From Fagopyrum homotropicum (Eukaryota; Streptophyta; Magnoliopsida; Caryophyllales; Polygonaceae): 64,000 bases of DNA. The stretch lies in assembly GCA_033239125.1 (NCBI GenBank), contig BSWB01000003.1, forward strand, positions 35,665,001 through 35,729,000, written 5' to 3'. This document shows positions 12,666 through 23,806 of the stretch, piece by piece. The position numbers and the translations under genes are program-made. Below the pieces are notes generated by a model. It was not told where the DNA came from, did not search any database, and was given only the letters and a program-made list of their open reading frames with translations. Every line of letters starts with the position of its first letter. The stretch's first letter is position 1.

Positions 12666-13475
12666 TTATGGGATTGCATCTACATCCAACTCTTCATTGT
12701 ACCCGTGCAAAACAATCCTGTCCGCAACCGTGTTAATCTCCCTAAAAACATGTCGTGCGGTCGAGTTTTGGAAACCAGAAATAATAAGTGAAATGTAGTT
12801 GATAATCATATCGACTTCCCACGGCTTCCAAATTCGATTAATCGAATTGATAAGCATTAGGTTTTCTCCTTCAATCTCGATAGATTTAATTCCGATCTCC
12901 TTAGCCTTTTGAAGGCCAAACCGCAAAGCAAGAGTTTCTGCTTCCAACATTGGTTCAGCATTACAGCTGCCGCTTCCTATAGCAATAGAAATCGCATGTT
13001 GGTTTCGGATGATAAAACCATATGAACATTTATTTTTTGAATTTTGTGAAGCATCAAAATTAAGTCTATAAAATCCTTCCTCAGGTCGTTTCCATTTTAA
13101 AATTTTCTTTGGCTTTTTGTTGTTAATGTGTTCTTGTTTTTATTCGAATTTGCTTGGTCCCAAATCGCAATTTGATTAAGTGTTGTAGCTTTTATGTTTT
13201 GTGGAAATTTAGTTTTGTGAAATATGAACTGGTTTCTAGCCATCCACATATTCCACCAAATTACCACTATGAGTTTCATTACCTTAGTTGAAATAAAATC
13301 GTTGAGGTCAAACAAGACCTCAGCGATTCCTCGGTTATCAAGGTCATAATTTTGTAGGATGGTTGTAATATTCTAATTATCGACATTTTTGACCATATCC
13401 AGACACTGAAAAAAGGTGTTTGACACTTCCAGTGTGGTGATTACAGAGCTCGCAATTCATAATGACCGAAATCCT
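12666..13475 (-). pseudogene. LINE ORF2 C-terminal remnant (zf-RVT plus RNase H-like)
   Basis: Read on the minus strand, 13475-13370 encodes CELCNHHTGSVKHLF, the Cys/His signature of the zinc-binding domain that follows the reverse transcriptase in plant LINEs. Then 13315-13097 gives a typical WNMWMARNQFIFHK segment, and 12950-12666 a plant RNase H-like domain (EAETLALRFGLQKA, EIEGENLMLINSI, TARHVFREINTVAD). These pieces are in different frames and separated by stops, so it is a dead copy. Nothing of the endonuclease or RT is seen upstream, so it is 5' truncated like most LINE copies. Confidence 0.75.
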
Positions 13476-13620
13476 TTGTCTGTCAAGATTTTGCTTTGTA
13501 GGGAGACCATCCATAGCTAGTTTTCATAAAAAAAATTTTAATTTTTTTTGGCATGATGTCCATTTTCCAAATCCAAGTTTTATCACCGGTAACTCCAACT
13601 CTCCGCTTTTGAATCATCTC

Positions 13621-13812
13621 CAACAAAACAATCTGTTGGGCTTGTCGATAATCCCGGTCGTTATGAATTGCACTCGAATTACTTTTGGGATCCTATATGT
13701 CCGGTTAAAAATTGATTAAAACTTGAAAATAAGCAACAAAACAATCTGTTGGGTGGTACCTAGGTATGTTTTTTTATTGAAGATATTATTGTACTCGAAT
13801 TACTTTTGGGAC
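13621..13812. repeat. Diverged local duplication with two shared blocks
   Basis: The block caacaaaacaatctgttggg occurs at 13621-13640 and again at 13734-13753; the block actcgaattacttttggga occurs at 13672-13690 and 13793-13811. The order is conserved with offsets of 113 and 121 bp, so a segment of roughly 115 bp was duplicated and then diverged. It lies between two LINE remnants of opposite orientation. Confidence 0.6.
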
Positions 13813-14404
13813 TATTTTCTTTTGTAATTGAGTAGGGGAACTAAATTCTCATCCACCCTCATTTTTTTTCTCTTTGTAGAAGCAATCTTATCTTCTACGA
13901 AAATATTTTATTCTCATAATCCTAATTCCTAACACACCGTCCTATTGCTTGTTGCTCGGCTCCAATGTTACACTCTTACAAGAAACATAAAAAAACCCTA
14001 TGGCAATTCAACCGCAATAACACCATGTGCCCTCTCAAGCCCTTGCTACACCCCCGCCGCCAGATCTTCTGGCGCCGGCCCCCATACCTAGTGGCTCCCA
14101 ACCTTCCCCTGCAGTCCCTTTGGTGTCCCAAGTTCCGGCCCAACCTACACACCCTTTTGCGTCCTAAGCGAATATCCTCTCTAAACCTCAACCACCCAAA
14201 TCTGCCCCTCTAGTCAAATATATTCTCATTGAGTCTCGCAAAATGAGAGTAGCGGTTTTAGAAGAGGAAAAAAGGCCCGACCTTTATTGAAATTGATGAA
14301 GATGTTATAGAACAACTTAATGCTAGGTAGAAATCAACATTAATTGTGAAAGTTCTGGGCAAAGTTGTTCCTTTTATGACACTCGAACGACGACTCTACC
14401 AACT

Positions 14405-14865
14405 TTGAGGCCAAAAAGAAATATGACGATTATCGATCTTCTCACTGATAACTACTGCATCTTGCTTGAGCTTGAAGTAGATTACGTGAGAGCCCTAACC
14501 GAGGGTCCGTGGGAAATCTTTGGGTTCTACATCATAGTGAGGCCATGGTACCTAGATTTTGATCCACACATAGATAATGTTCAGTCACTCTATGTTTGGG
14601 CTCGACTCTCCAATCTACCTCTATAACTCTACGATGAAACAATGTTGTTTGGGCCTACCTCGACTATAGGGAAAATTCTGAAGGTAGATTTGAATACCCT
14701 TTATGCCACTAGAGGAAGATTTGCCAGAGTGTGTTGATTTGGACTTGGATAAGCCTCTCATGGTTACTACTATGATTCATGGTAGACGTATTCATGTTGA
14801 ATATGAGGGGCTGAATAATCTACTATAAATGCGGGAAGTATGATCACACAATTGATCGCTGCCAT
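14405..14865 (+). pseudogene. LINE ORF1 remnant: DUF4283-like domain and damaged zinc knuckle
   Basis: From 14405 the reading frame gives NYCILLELEVDYVRALTEGPW and VRPWYLDFDPH, a pattern typical of the DUF4283 domain of plant LINE ORF1 proteins, which bind RNA. It closes at 14626. A second piece at 14818-14865 reads IYYKCGKYDHTIDRCH. This is a CCHC knuckle in which the first Cys position holds Tyr, so zinc binding is probably lost. The pieces lie in different frames. Confidence 0.7.
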
Positions 14866-15654
14866 ACCCAACTTCCTCCCTCCATTGATCCCACTATACT
14901 TATAGACAAAGACAAATGCTGATAAACCCACGTCAATAAATAGTGCCCATGCCACCTCTCATTTTCCTTCCTCCTAACAACTCTATTAAACCTAACTTGG
15001 GACCATGGATGACAATTTCAAGACAACGCCGCCAAACTCGTAAGTAGAGGCGTCAAACAACAAAGCAAGGTGGACAAACAATGGTGAGCAATAGGTATGT
15101 GGATTTGACAGAACAGAAGACAGAGATAGAAGGGATTTCCAACCCTAATGGACATGTAAACCCTAACACACAACCCTAGACACCCACTAATTCAACCCAC
15201 GTGGGCCCTCCAACTGCAACAATAGTAACCTCTCCTCAGAATAAAACTCACAAACAAGTGCTCACAACTCCAACCTCCATTCCTTCTACAAAGTTTGATA
15301 CCCAACTAAGGACCACCCTTCCTAGTCAAGAAGGAAAGGAAATCTTAAAGTCCTTGAAGGGATGGCGCCTTAAACTCTCTATTCTAAAACGAGGGGTACC
15401 ATTTCCCAACTCAGCTACACATTCCACAATGGAAGTAGACCCTCATATCCTAGAAAGGGGGACAATCATCTCTCATGGGGACCCAGAAGAAACTATAGAC
15501 AAAAGTGATGAGATGGAGGTAGGGGATGGTAATTCTTACCATTCATCCTCTGCTATCTAAAGCCACACCTTCTCTCCCCCATGGTTATGATGAATATTCT
15601 ACACTGGAGTTGTAGGGAGCTACAAACCGTCGTTTCAGCAAAGCGGTTCGACAT

Positions 15655-17357
15655 ATGACCAACCACCATCAACTGGATATACTAACACTTTTTGAGACGA
15701 AGACATCGGGAGAACTAACTGCTACTCTTTGTAACAAGATGTGCTTCACAAACCATGCTAAGGTTGAAGAAACCAGATTCTATGGGGGTATCTGGTTATT
15801 CTGGAATGAGCCTAATTGTGATGTCAAGGTCGTGCGATGCTCAGATCACTTCATCCACTTTAAGACAAAGTCCTGAGAGGAAAGTATGTCAGAGATAACA
15901 ATAGAATCCGTAATGCAGTCTCTCATATCTAGAATGGGTTGATTATTGGACTACAGAAAGTAGTTTTGAAAGGAGCAAAGTGGACCCTAGGAGATGGCAA
16001 AGTTATCAGATTCTGGTCTAACTTGTGGGTCGGAGAGGTACCTCTGCATGAGCTTCGAATATGCCCTTTGAGCCTTGAAGACTTAAACCACTCGGTCATA
16101 CACTACTAGATTGAGAACACCGCCTGGAACTGGCAAGAACTGGGGAATAAACTACCTGCTAAAACGCTCATGAGTATTGCTGCATACTCTCCCGCTATTT
16201 CCGACAGTTTCTTGAACCCTAAATGCTCCGTACGTCTGAACATATGTGATGATCTAGGTTGGAGATTTTCTGGCGACGGTAACTTCACAACTAGTTCGGC
16301 CTATACTCTCTTGACTGATGCGACACAGCTAAACCTATCTCAAGGTAATCTGTACAGCGGCATCTGGCGACTCAAGGTTCAAGAGAGAATCAAGGTATTC
16401 CTTTGGAAGCTTTTGAAAGGGGGAATCATCTGTAACGAAGAGAGGAAGCGCAGACATCTGAGTATTACGGACGAGTGCCTGTGCTGCAATAGAGAGCTAG
16501 AGACCCTTATACATCTATTCAGGGACTGCCTCAGGACTAGAGATGCGTGGCGAGAAATTCAAGCTGGCCGCTTCAACAATAGCTTCTACATCTCTCATTT
16601 TGCTACTTGGATCAGAGGTAATATCATGTCTAAAATTAACTTTAAAAATATATGCTTGTGAAGTGAAGTTTTTGTAGTGGGATTGTGGTGGACCTGGAAG
16701 TGGAGAAACAACAAGACATTCAATGCCCCAGTCTTTTACACAGATGCAAGGAGTCAAGTCATCCAGGACAAAGAAAAGGAGTATATCATAGTGTGGAGTA
16801 AAAGACCTGCAGGCCATAGGAGAATTACGAGAAGCATTCTGAATGTCATTTGGGAACCACCTCCGGAAGGCTTCATCAAAATCAACATGGACGGAGCGAA
16901 GAAAAATAGTGAGCATGCGTCCACGGCGGGTGTGTTAAGGAACAAGGCAGGAGAGTGGTCGCGAGGCTATGGTGTTAACTTGGGGATATGCTCCGTCCCT
17001 AAAGCCGAAATTTGGGGTATGGTTCATGGCCTCAAGATCACTTGGAAACTTGGTTATCGGTCGGTTATCGTTGAATCCGATTCCCAACTGATAATCAATC
17101 TTCTCAAGAATAACATCGCCCCTCACCACCCCCTTGTCAGTCTGGTATACATATGCCAAGACTTTTTGAAAAGAAATTGGCACATCTAGTTTCAACATGC
17201 CTACCGCGAGGCGAATAGAGTAGTGGATTTTATTGCTAGTTTTGCTATAAACCTTCCTTTGGGATTGAATGTATTGTATGACCCGCCAAAGGGTGTAGTT
17301 GATCTTTTACTTGATGATGTAAGGGGTCGGGCTATCCCCCGTGTGATGACTACTTAG
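15655..17357 (+). pseudogene. LINE ORF2 remnant: endonuclease start joined to zf-RVT and RNase H, RT deleted
   Basis: Residues encoded at 15655-15876 match the start of an APE-type endonuclease (LDILTLFETK, FYGGIWLFWNE). Within about 60 bp the sequence jumps to the segment that normally follows the RT (WTLGDGKVIRFWSNLWVGE, about 15978-16040). Next come the zf-RVT domain (SAYTLL, WKLLKGGI, CLCCNRELETLIHLFRDC, 16170-16661) and RNase H (16677-17357: INMDGA, KAEIWG, ESDSQL). The catalytic Asp and Glu of RNase H look intact. Stops at 16660-16662 and 17187-17189 break the frame. Confidence 0.78.
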
Positions 17358-17430
17358 CCTTCTTTTCTAATTAATAAAAGCGCGTCTAGATGCGCCGGAG
17401 ACCACTGACTCTCCTTCCCACAAAAAAAAC

Positions 17431-18445
17431 CTCTTGAGGAGATGAGGTGAAGAAAAAAATAATTGAGAATATTGATGTAGAAGAGTTTTTTTGTATCACA
17501 GATACAAAGTAGGCTCATAAAATTTTTCAATTTTAAAATATTGATAATATTGGTGTGGTGGAGCCTTTTTAGAAAAATTTAGAAGGGGCCTAGTTTGTAT
17601 CCATAAAAACATAATAGACTGGTTTATGTTCACTATTACCATAATAGCGCACAAACCACTTTTACTTAAAAAGTTTGTTCATTTGTTTATACTACATAGT
17701 TCAGTTTTTTATACTACAAAGTTTATTTTTTCTAATTTTTTAAATATAAATTTTATTCTAAAAAAATAAACGCAGTTTAATTTTTATAATTTGAAAAAAT
17801 GAGCAGTGATCCTAAAATAAAATGAACTCATGGGTATGAAAAATGAAGGTCAAATTAGCTAAGTTTTTTTTGAGATTTCTCTCTGTTAACTAGGTCCACG
17901 GTATAAATATGTTTGGTAAATGTACCCCTAATCAAATCCTTTACCTTACAACCTCAATTTAATGGAAGTGGCAAACATCGAAGGGTACACAAACTTAATA
18001 AAAATTGAAAATGACCTATTTGACCAAATTCTTTCATTGTTTTTTCTTCTTTTTTCCGTCTAAATTTGAACTTCATCACTGCTTTGAAGATCGGATTTTT
18101 GACGCAATCGTCGTCTGTGTCCTTACTAGCCATAGAAAACATGAAAGGAGGAAGACAACATTAAGATTTTGGTCCACGTGAGATTTGAATGTATTGAAAG
18201 CTACATTGGGCCAAAGATTAGTTCTTGAAAACCTAGTCCACAATGAAACATGGGTTGGCTGTGCAAGTCCAATAACATCTAAAACCTTGACGAGTCTCAT
18301 TTGCTTTGTGGGCTATGCATGCAAACTTTGCCTATATGAATATCTACTAAAAACAACATTCAATAGCCCAAACTCATGCCTGAAATGCCATAGATGAATG
18401 CCTTGCATTCGATCTGCTTGTACGTGCTCATGGCTAAGGTTGTTC
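17431..18445. other. AT-rich spacer, nothing recognised
   Basis: No gene or RNA is seen. Short phrases around ttatactacaaagttt repeat near 17685-17730. ORFs here are short and overlap on both strands. Confidence 0.4.
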
Positions 18446-18765
18446 ATATGGTCCGGACCGGACCGTTTCCCTACTTGTGTGAAATGGTCCATGGACCGGA
18501 CCGGACCGTTTCCCTACTTGTGTGAAACGGTCCATGGACCGGACCGGACCGTTGCGGTCTGGTCCAATACGGTCCGGTCCGGACCGTTTTATTTTATTTT
18601 TTTTTAAAAAAAATAAAAATATTATTTTTGTATGGAATAAATCCGGTCCGGACCGGAGCGGATGCTTTTTCAGTTCAAAATTATTAAAAAGTGTAAAAAA
18701 GCGGTCCGAATCGGACCGGACCGGAAGATTACGGTCCAGGACCGGACCGTACTATTTTGGACGGA
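18446..18765. repeat. Tandem 43-bp repeat and dispersed palindrome GGTCCGGACC
   Basis: About two and a half copies of a 43-bp unit (ggtccatggaccggaccg followed by gaccgtttccctacttg and tgtgaaa) run from about 18449 to 18560. After a T/A-rich stretch, more copies of the core cggtccggaccgg and its variants appear up to about 18750. The core is self-complementary. The left edge (gctaaggttgttcatatgg) resembles the ends of some plant hAT-like elements, but I do not see a matching inverted right end. Confidence 0.7.
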
Positions 18766-20303
18766 TGCAAATACGAGTATCCGCCATGACAGGACTGCAC
18801 ATAAATGGAGGGGTCACAAAGTAACAGACAAACTAATTGTCATGCGATTTGAAATGGAAAACGACCATAAATACAACGCAAAATTGAAACCCGGCTAGTC
18901 ATCGGTTGTATAAGGTTTTGTATCATATTACTAATGTTAAGTAATGCTCTTTGAAATTATTTGTACGTAGTATCATAGAATGATTGATTGATTTGCACAC
19001 TTTGATCATCAACAATGCTTTGTCAAAGAAGAGAACATCATATTTTTAGAGTTTCACCGATTGACGAGAGGAGTAGTCACAAATCTTATATATTAAGTTC
19101 ATTAATTCTTTATAATTGATGTGAATTAAAAATTATATATAAAACGTATATTGGGACATAAAGAGGGAAAGTTGACATGAACTCCACACCTGTGGATGGA
19201 TTCCTTTGGATCTGATGTCTTCCACTTGCGTCGGGTCTTTTTCGGTAAATTTTCGGTGGGCTCCAGCCATCGTCAATACAGAAAAATAAAAGTATTGTCT
19301 TTGTCTCGGCGAGCAATGAATTGTGGTATACTTATTTGCTAAAATTGAATTCCTAGTCAATGAGATTATGATGTCCAAAGTTACATATATAAAACACAAA
19401 ACTTGAAAAAAGGAACAAAAATGTGATTATCCCACATCGACTAAAAAAAGTAAAATCTTTATAATGTATAAGAAGCCAAAACAAGGCAACGCCCTTTTGG
19501 TCACTGCCCTTTTCAATGGGAGAGGGCGTAGCTAACTGACCACACACGCGCGTTGAGCCGAGAGGGCCGCAGACTCATGCCATGATGATAACGGACTAGA
19601 CTAATGGTGTTGGGATGACCACTTAAGGCTATCATTTTTGGTCCAATCTAGTAATAGGATGCAAAGTTAAAACGTTTGGGTCCAAAGCTTGGTCCCATCA
19701 AACATCAACTACATAAATGCAAAAAATCCAGAATTTAATGGGGGTTTAAAATCTCGGATTAAAAGCGCTGATCTTCTTTGTCTTTTGAGCTCCCCTTTAA
19801 AAAAGGAATATCGTCTTCTCATTCTCACACACAACCGAAGTAAAAGACAAAAAGTATTATCCCCTCTTTTTCTCTACAAAAACTCCAGAATGCAACGTAG
19901 AAGCGGTTCGCCAGATTTCTAAAGTTATTACGTGATTTGGATCTAGTTCAGTTTTATCTTGGAATTCAGAAAGCTATTCAAATAAAAGTAATTTGGGGGC
20001 GTTTTAGAATTAAGAACAAAGATCTCCTATATTGATTTTGCACATACTAACGATATTGTAATCGTGCTGGTTGCTTTCTTATCTTTGGTGTTATTATAGT
20101 TTTCGGAAGAACTCTTGAAAAAGATGTTCCTACATATTCATCCCATCGGGGAATCTCCATCCCCGTTTAATTTTTACCATTTTTAAATATATTTTTTTTT
20201 TGTGAAATCTCCCGTCTTCATCCCCGTTTAACTTTAAGAAGTTTGACAAAAATATTAACTCGGATAATAAATGTGAAATTAAGTCATAAAATACAAAAGT
20301 GTT

Positions 20304-20307
<4 letters not shown>
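18766..20307. other. Unassigned spacer with a possible snRNA-type promoter motif
   Basis: No coding gene is supported. At 19429-19439 the sequence ATCCCACATCG matches the plant snRNA upstream sequence element, with a TATA-like stretch about 20 bp downstream (19460-19470). The DNA after it does not resemble U1-U6 that I can recognise. Near 20135-20230 phrases such as catccccgtttaa repeat, resembling sequences that flank the Copia element at 24360-24419 and 52153-52260. Confidence 0.35.

Positions 20308-20358
<51 letters not shown>
20308..20358. repeat. (TA)n microsatellite, left flank of TIR element
   Basis: About 25 uninterrupted TA units end exactly at the left terminal inverted repeat of the element starting at 20359. 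Confidence 0.95.
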
Positions 20359-20363
<5 letters not shown>

Positions 20364-20984
20364 CATACTCCCATGTAAACAACCCTTATAGTGTACAATG
20401 AGAACAAATAGTAGCCCTTGATCTGATTAATCTAAAGGCTGAAAATTAACATAAATATTCAATGAAAAATTCAGCACACTCTCCTCATTGGAATGTGTAA
20501 TACACTCTCCAAAATAAGGCAATTACAATATTTTAAAAAAATTATAAATGAGATCTTCTTCCACTATTTTAGTGAGTTACAATATACAAAATCTTCCAAT
20601 TAATATCAACAAAATCGATCAAAGCAATATCAATTATATGGATGATACGTTTTGCTGAAACGCCATACAATCCATTGTCGCTGGAAGAACTAAACATATT
20701 TTCGCCGGAATAGTTAACAGTAAGTGTATCTTTTTCAATATACAATATTCTCATCAACAAACAACGGTTGATTTGTCCTCAATTGTTCGGTTGATTTGTG
20801 TAGGGGATTCAGGCAAGCAACAGATTCGGAATCGATGGAAGAAGGTAACTGAACGTGGAATAACATAAACAGTTAAAGTAATATGTTAACGGATATTTGG
20901 TTTCATATTAACGAATATATTTGAATATACCACAGAATACGATTCGATGACGGTGAAGGTTTACCTAAATATCAACTATTAAAC

Positions 20985-21277
20985 AAGAGATTATTTTGCT
21001 CTCGCTATTTCTGGTTGTGCTCTGTGCCATAGTATCTGCTCTATTTGGTGTATGGCTGATTCGCCAAAAGGACATACTAAATAATCTATTGTTCTATAGG
21101 AAGAAGACTTATGCTGACCATGGGAAGGCTGAAGATTATCACTATTATGGGTGGAGTTTGGAAATATTTTTTACTTTCTTCATGTGCGTGATTGTGTTCC
21201 AAATCATGATTCCTATCTCTCTGTACATATCAATGGAACTTGTTCGGGTTGGTCAGTCATACTTCATGATTCGAGAT
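20985..21277 (+). pseudogene. Captured fragment of a phospholipid-transporting P4-ATPase (ALA1-like)
   Basis: The translation contains a hydrophobic segment (LSLFLVVLCAIVSALFGVWL), then LFYRKK, YYGWSLEIFFTFFMCVI, PISLYISMELVRVGQ and SYFMIRD. This is the membrane region M3-M4 of plant flippases of the ALA1 type; PISL is the M4 motif that in these enzymes replaces the PEGL of cation pumps. The following flippase residues (the MYDE region and the DKTGT phosphorylation site) are absent: after RD the sequence turns into unrelated DNA. There is no start codon context of its own. It is an exon-sized piece moved into a transposable element and not a working gene. Confidence 0.85.
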
Positions 21278-21384
21278 GTTCGGGTTGTTATATTTACTCG
21301 ATCATACGCACTTAATTCGTTCATCTGAATCCGGTACACGAACAGTATAATATCCAGAACTTATATCGAATATATTCGGCAACT

Positions 21385-22090
21385 ATATCCTTTATATTCC
21401 ATACTTATATCGTTTATATACAATAAGAAGAACACTTACTAATCTATCATTTTTTTGTATGGTTATCGGTGTTTGCATACAAGATAATGTTCGTCTTTCT
21501 ATGTTGGCTGTGTTATTCTCACCGTTTTTGTGAAGACAAATTATTTCCAAAAAAAGAACCATTGATAGAAATATTATTTCCGGTAATATAGAAATATTTA
21601 TAACTATATTCGTTAATATAGAAATATTATTTTCGGTAATCTTGTTTGTAATACGATTACATTTTATAGTATTGAAACACCAAATAAGAAAGTGTAAACT
21701 CCATTACCCAAGTGTACATGTTGCGTTCATTAACATATGACACACTAAAATATTATATATCCGGATACTATATCTTGTATATTCTATAAAATATATCGTT
21801 CATATTCGGTAAAAAGTACATTTTCTAATCCGTCATATTATCTATGGTAAATGGAGTTTGCATACAAGATAACTATCGTCTTCGTATGTTTCCTCAAGTG
21901 TAAAGGTTGTGCTCTTTAACATACAACACCTAATATATGAAGCATCCATTAACTATATCATGTATATTCTGAAATTATATCGTTCATATTCGGTAATGAA
22001 TACACTTACTAATCTATCATATTATGCATGGTAAACGGTGTTTGCATACAAGATAAAGATCGTCTTCCAATGTTTGTTGTGTTATACTCA
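21385..22090. repeat. Three diverged direct repeats inside the TIR element
   Basis: Copies at about 21385-21530, 21765-21890 and 21945-22090 share the order tatatcgttcatattcgg, then cttactaatctatcat, then gtgtttgcatacaagataa and cgtctt...tatgttg. They are diverged and differ in spacing. Confidence 0.65.
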
Positions 22091-22302
22091 CTGTAGCAAA
22101 AGAGTTTTTCGAAACAACATATCAAAAGAGTTTGACATTGTAGCATAAAACTTTGACATTAATATAGACAGGAGTGTCAAACGCATTAATCCCTACATAA
22201 GTGATTCAAATATCCAAAAAGAGAAAGAAGCTGTAGCATATAGTTTTGACATAGTGTAGCAAAACAGTTGTCCGGAACAACACCTAATATATGAAGCATC
22301 CA

Positions 22303-22485
22303 TTAACTATACGCGGTATTTCTGGCAACACTGTGTTTTACCATGTCAAGATTTCTGAAATCTTCCATGTGATCAGTTGATATTATGCACTTGTTCAGTT
22401 CATAGTTGAAAACGTCGTACATTTCTTCGAACTCAACGCTCCCTTCGTCACCAATTGAAAGTAGTTGCGTACAAGTCTGTAACAA
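22303..22485 (-). other. Short open frame on minus strand, possible second captured fragment
   Basis: Sixty codons are open (including SVEFEEMYDVFNYELNKC and STDHMEDFRNLDMVKH). The composition looks like real acidic coding sequence and less like AT-rich noise, but I do not recognise the family. It could be a second host exon carried by the surrounding TIR element, or chance. Confidence 0.25.
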
Positions 22486-22860
22486 TTTTTAACGTTATCT
22501 TCCACACAGAAACAAAACAGCTATTAGCGAATAAAAAAGTAGTATGCTATCGAATATAAATAATAAAATGACCGAATAGCGAGTTGTATTTCCATTTTAC
22601 CGTGCATTAAACCCACACAAAAAAGATCTTTGGTGAATTTTCGCCTCTAAACCACTCAAGTGCGTTCAGATACGATGCCCAAGCATCCACAAGTGCGTTC
22701 AGAAAAAAAAAACTCATAGCCCTTAACACCAATCATTTATGAACAGACAAGTATTGAATGGCTGCAGCCTAACTCGCATTCGACAGGGCATGAACGAACA
22801 TTCAACAACAATGGACAACCAATCCGATTCGGCAACCATATTTCAAAATAAAAAAACAAA

Positions 22861-23565
22861 TCAGAAAACCATAATCGGAATCAATGCACCGGAAATTACA
22901 TTGATATCGACAATACCTCGAGTGACGGAGGAGAGCGGCGAGACGAACAATACCCTAATCTGAATGACGATTGACATTGAAATGGTGATTAGACCGTTGT
23001 GTGCGCCGAATACCGGCGCACACAACACCGAATACCGGCGCACACAACACCGAATACCGGCGAACACAGCACCGAGTGTAGATCGGAGGTCGAGCACAAC
23101 ACCGACGAGACCAACAGCGCCGAATACCCGATGAAGAAGACGGCACGGAAAACTGTAAAAGATTTAGGGGTTTTATTTGAGGGGTATTGTTTTAGGTAAT
23201 ATTACATTAATCCGCAAAACCCTAATCGGAATCAATGAACCAGAAATTTCATTGCCGTCGACAATACCTCGAGTGACGGAGGGGAGCGGCGAGTCGAACA
23301 ATACACTAATCGGAATGACGATCGGCACTGAAATGTTGATTAGGAGGAAGAACACAACACCGGCGAACACAGTACCTAATGTAGAATGGAGGGGGAACAC
23401 AACACCGGCTTGACCAACGACATCGGATACCGGAAGAAGAAGACAACATCGATGGTATGCTTGAGGACGAACAACACACGATCTTGATTAGGCGGAAGAA
23501 GAGGAAGCAATAACTGTAAAAGATTTAGGGATTTTATTTTAGGGAATTTTAATATTGGGTAGATA
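22861..23565. repeat. Duplicated block of about 350 bp with a GC-rich minisatellite
   Basis: The stretch at 22861-22985 (atcggaatcaatg, tcgacaatacctcgagtgac, ggagagcggcgag) returns with substitutions at about 23215-23340, and the tails (aactgtaaaagatttaggg, then attttatttt or gttttattt) return at about 23150 and 23513. Between them, 22995-23075 holds a roughly 22-bp minisatellite whose unit is cgaataccggcgcacacaac. Confidence 0.75.
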
Positions 23566-23734
23566 TGGTGTGGTGTGTATCACGCTCCTATTAATTCCAA
23601 ATATGCAGTTTCAATTTTATTTTTATATTTTTTTCCTTAAAATCTCACTTAATCACAGCCATCCATTATAACAATCCAACGAATATAATTCGTTCTCATT
23701 GAACACTATAAGGGCTGTTTACATGGGAGCCAAA

Positions 23735-23738
<4 letters not shown>

Positions 23739-23802
<64 letters not shown>
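23739..23802. repeat. (TA)n microsatellite, right flank of TIR element
   Basis: About 32 TA units begin exactly at the right terminal inverted repeat of the element that ends at 23738. It is the counterpart of the run at 20308-20358. Confidence 0.95.

Positions 23803-23806
<4 letters not shown>

Larger units (their letters stand above)
13965..17430 (+). mobile_element. Plant LINE (L1-type), internally deleted, plus strand
   Basis: The order of parts is that of a plant L1 element: an ORF1 with a DUF4283-like domain and a zinc knuckle (about 14405-14865), an ORF2 start with an endonuclease domain (15655-15876), then directly the post-RT segment, zf-RVT and RNase H domains (about 15930-17357), followed by a short 3' UTR and an A run at about 17420-17428. 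The whole RT and most of the endonuclease are missing, so the element is far shorter than a full copy. The 5' boundary is not defined; I saw no clear target-site duplication. Confidence 0.75.
20359..23738. mobile_element. 3.4-kb TIR element flanked by (TA)n, carrying host gene fragments (Pack-TIR-like)
   Basis: The first 52 bases and the reverse complement of the last 52 bases align without gaps, with 44 identities by my count; both contain CTCCCATGTAAACA, CCCTTATAGTGT and CAATGAGAAC. (TA)n runs lie directly outside both ends, so the element appears to have inserted into a TA microsatellite, as described for some plant MITE families (for example Micron in rice). Inside are a P4-ATPase exon fragment (20985-21277), three diverged direct repeats, and a duplicated block. 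No transposase is visible, so it would need one in trans. Assignment to a superfamily is open. Confidence 0.8.

Noticed and set aside
21000..21330. A functional flippase gene
   Set aside because: Only one exon-sized membrane segment is present; the phosphorylation site and all other domains are missing, and it lies between inverted repeats of a mobile element.
20308..23802. CRISPR-like array in the short repeats of this region
   Set aside because: The host is a plant nucleus; repeats are a TA microsatellite, a minisatellite and diverged direct repeats without constant repeat-spacer structure.
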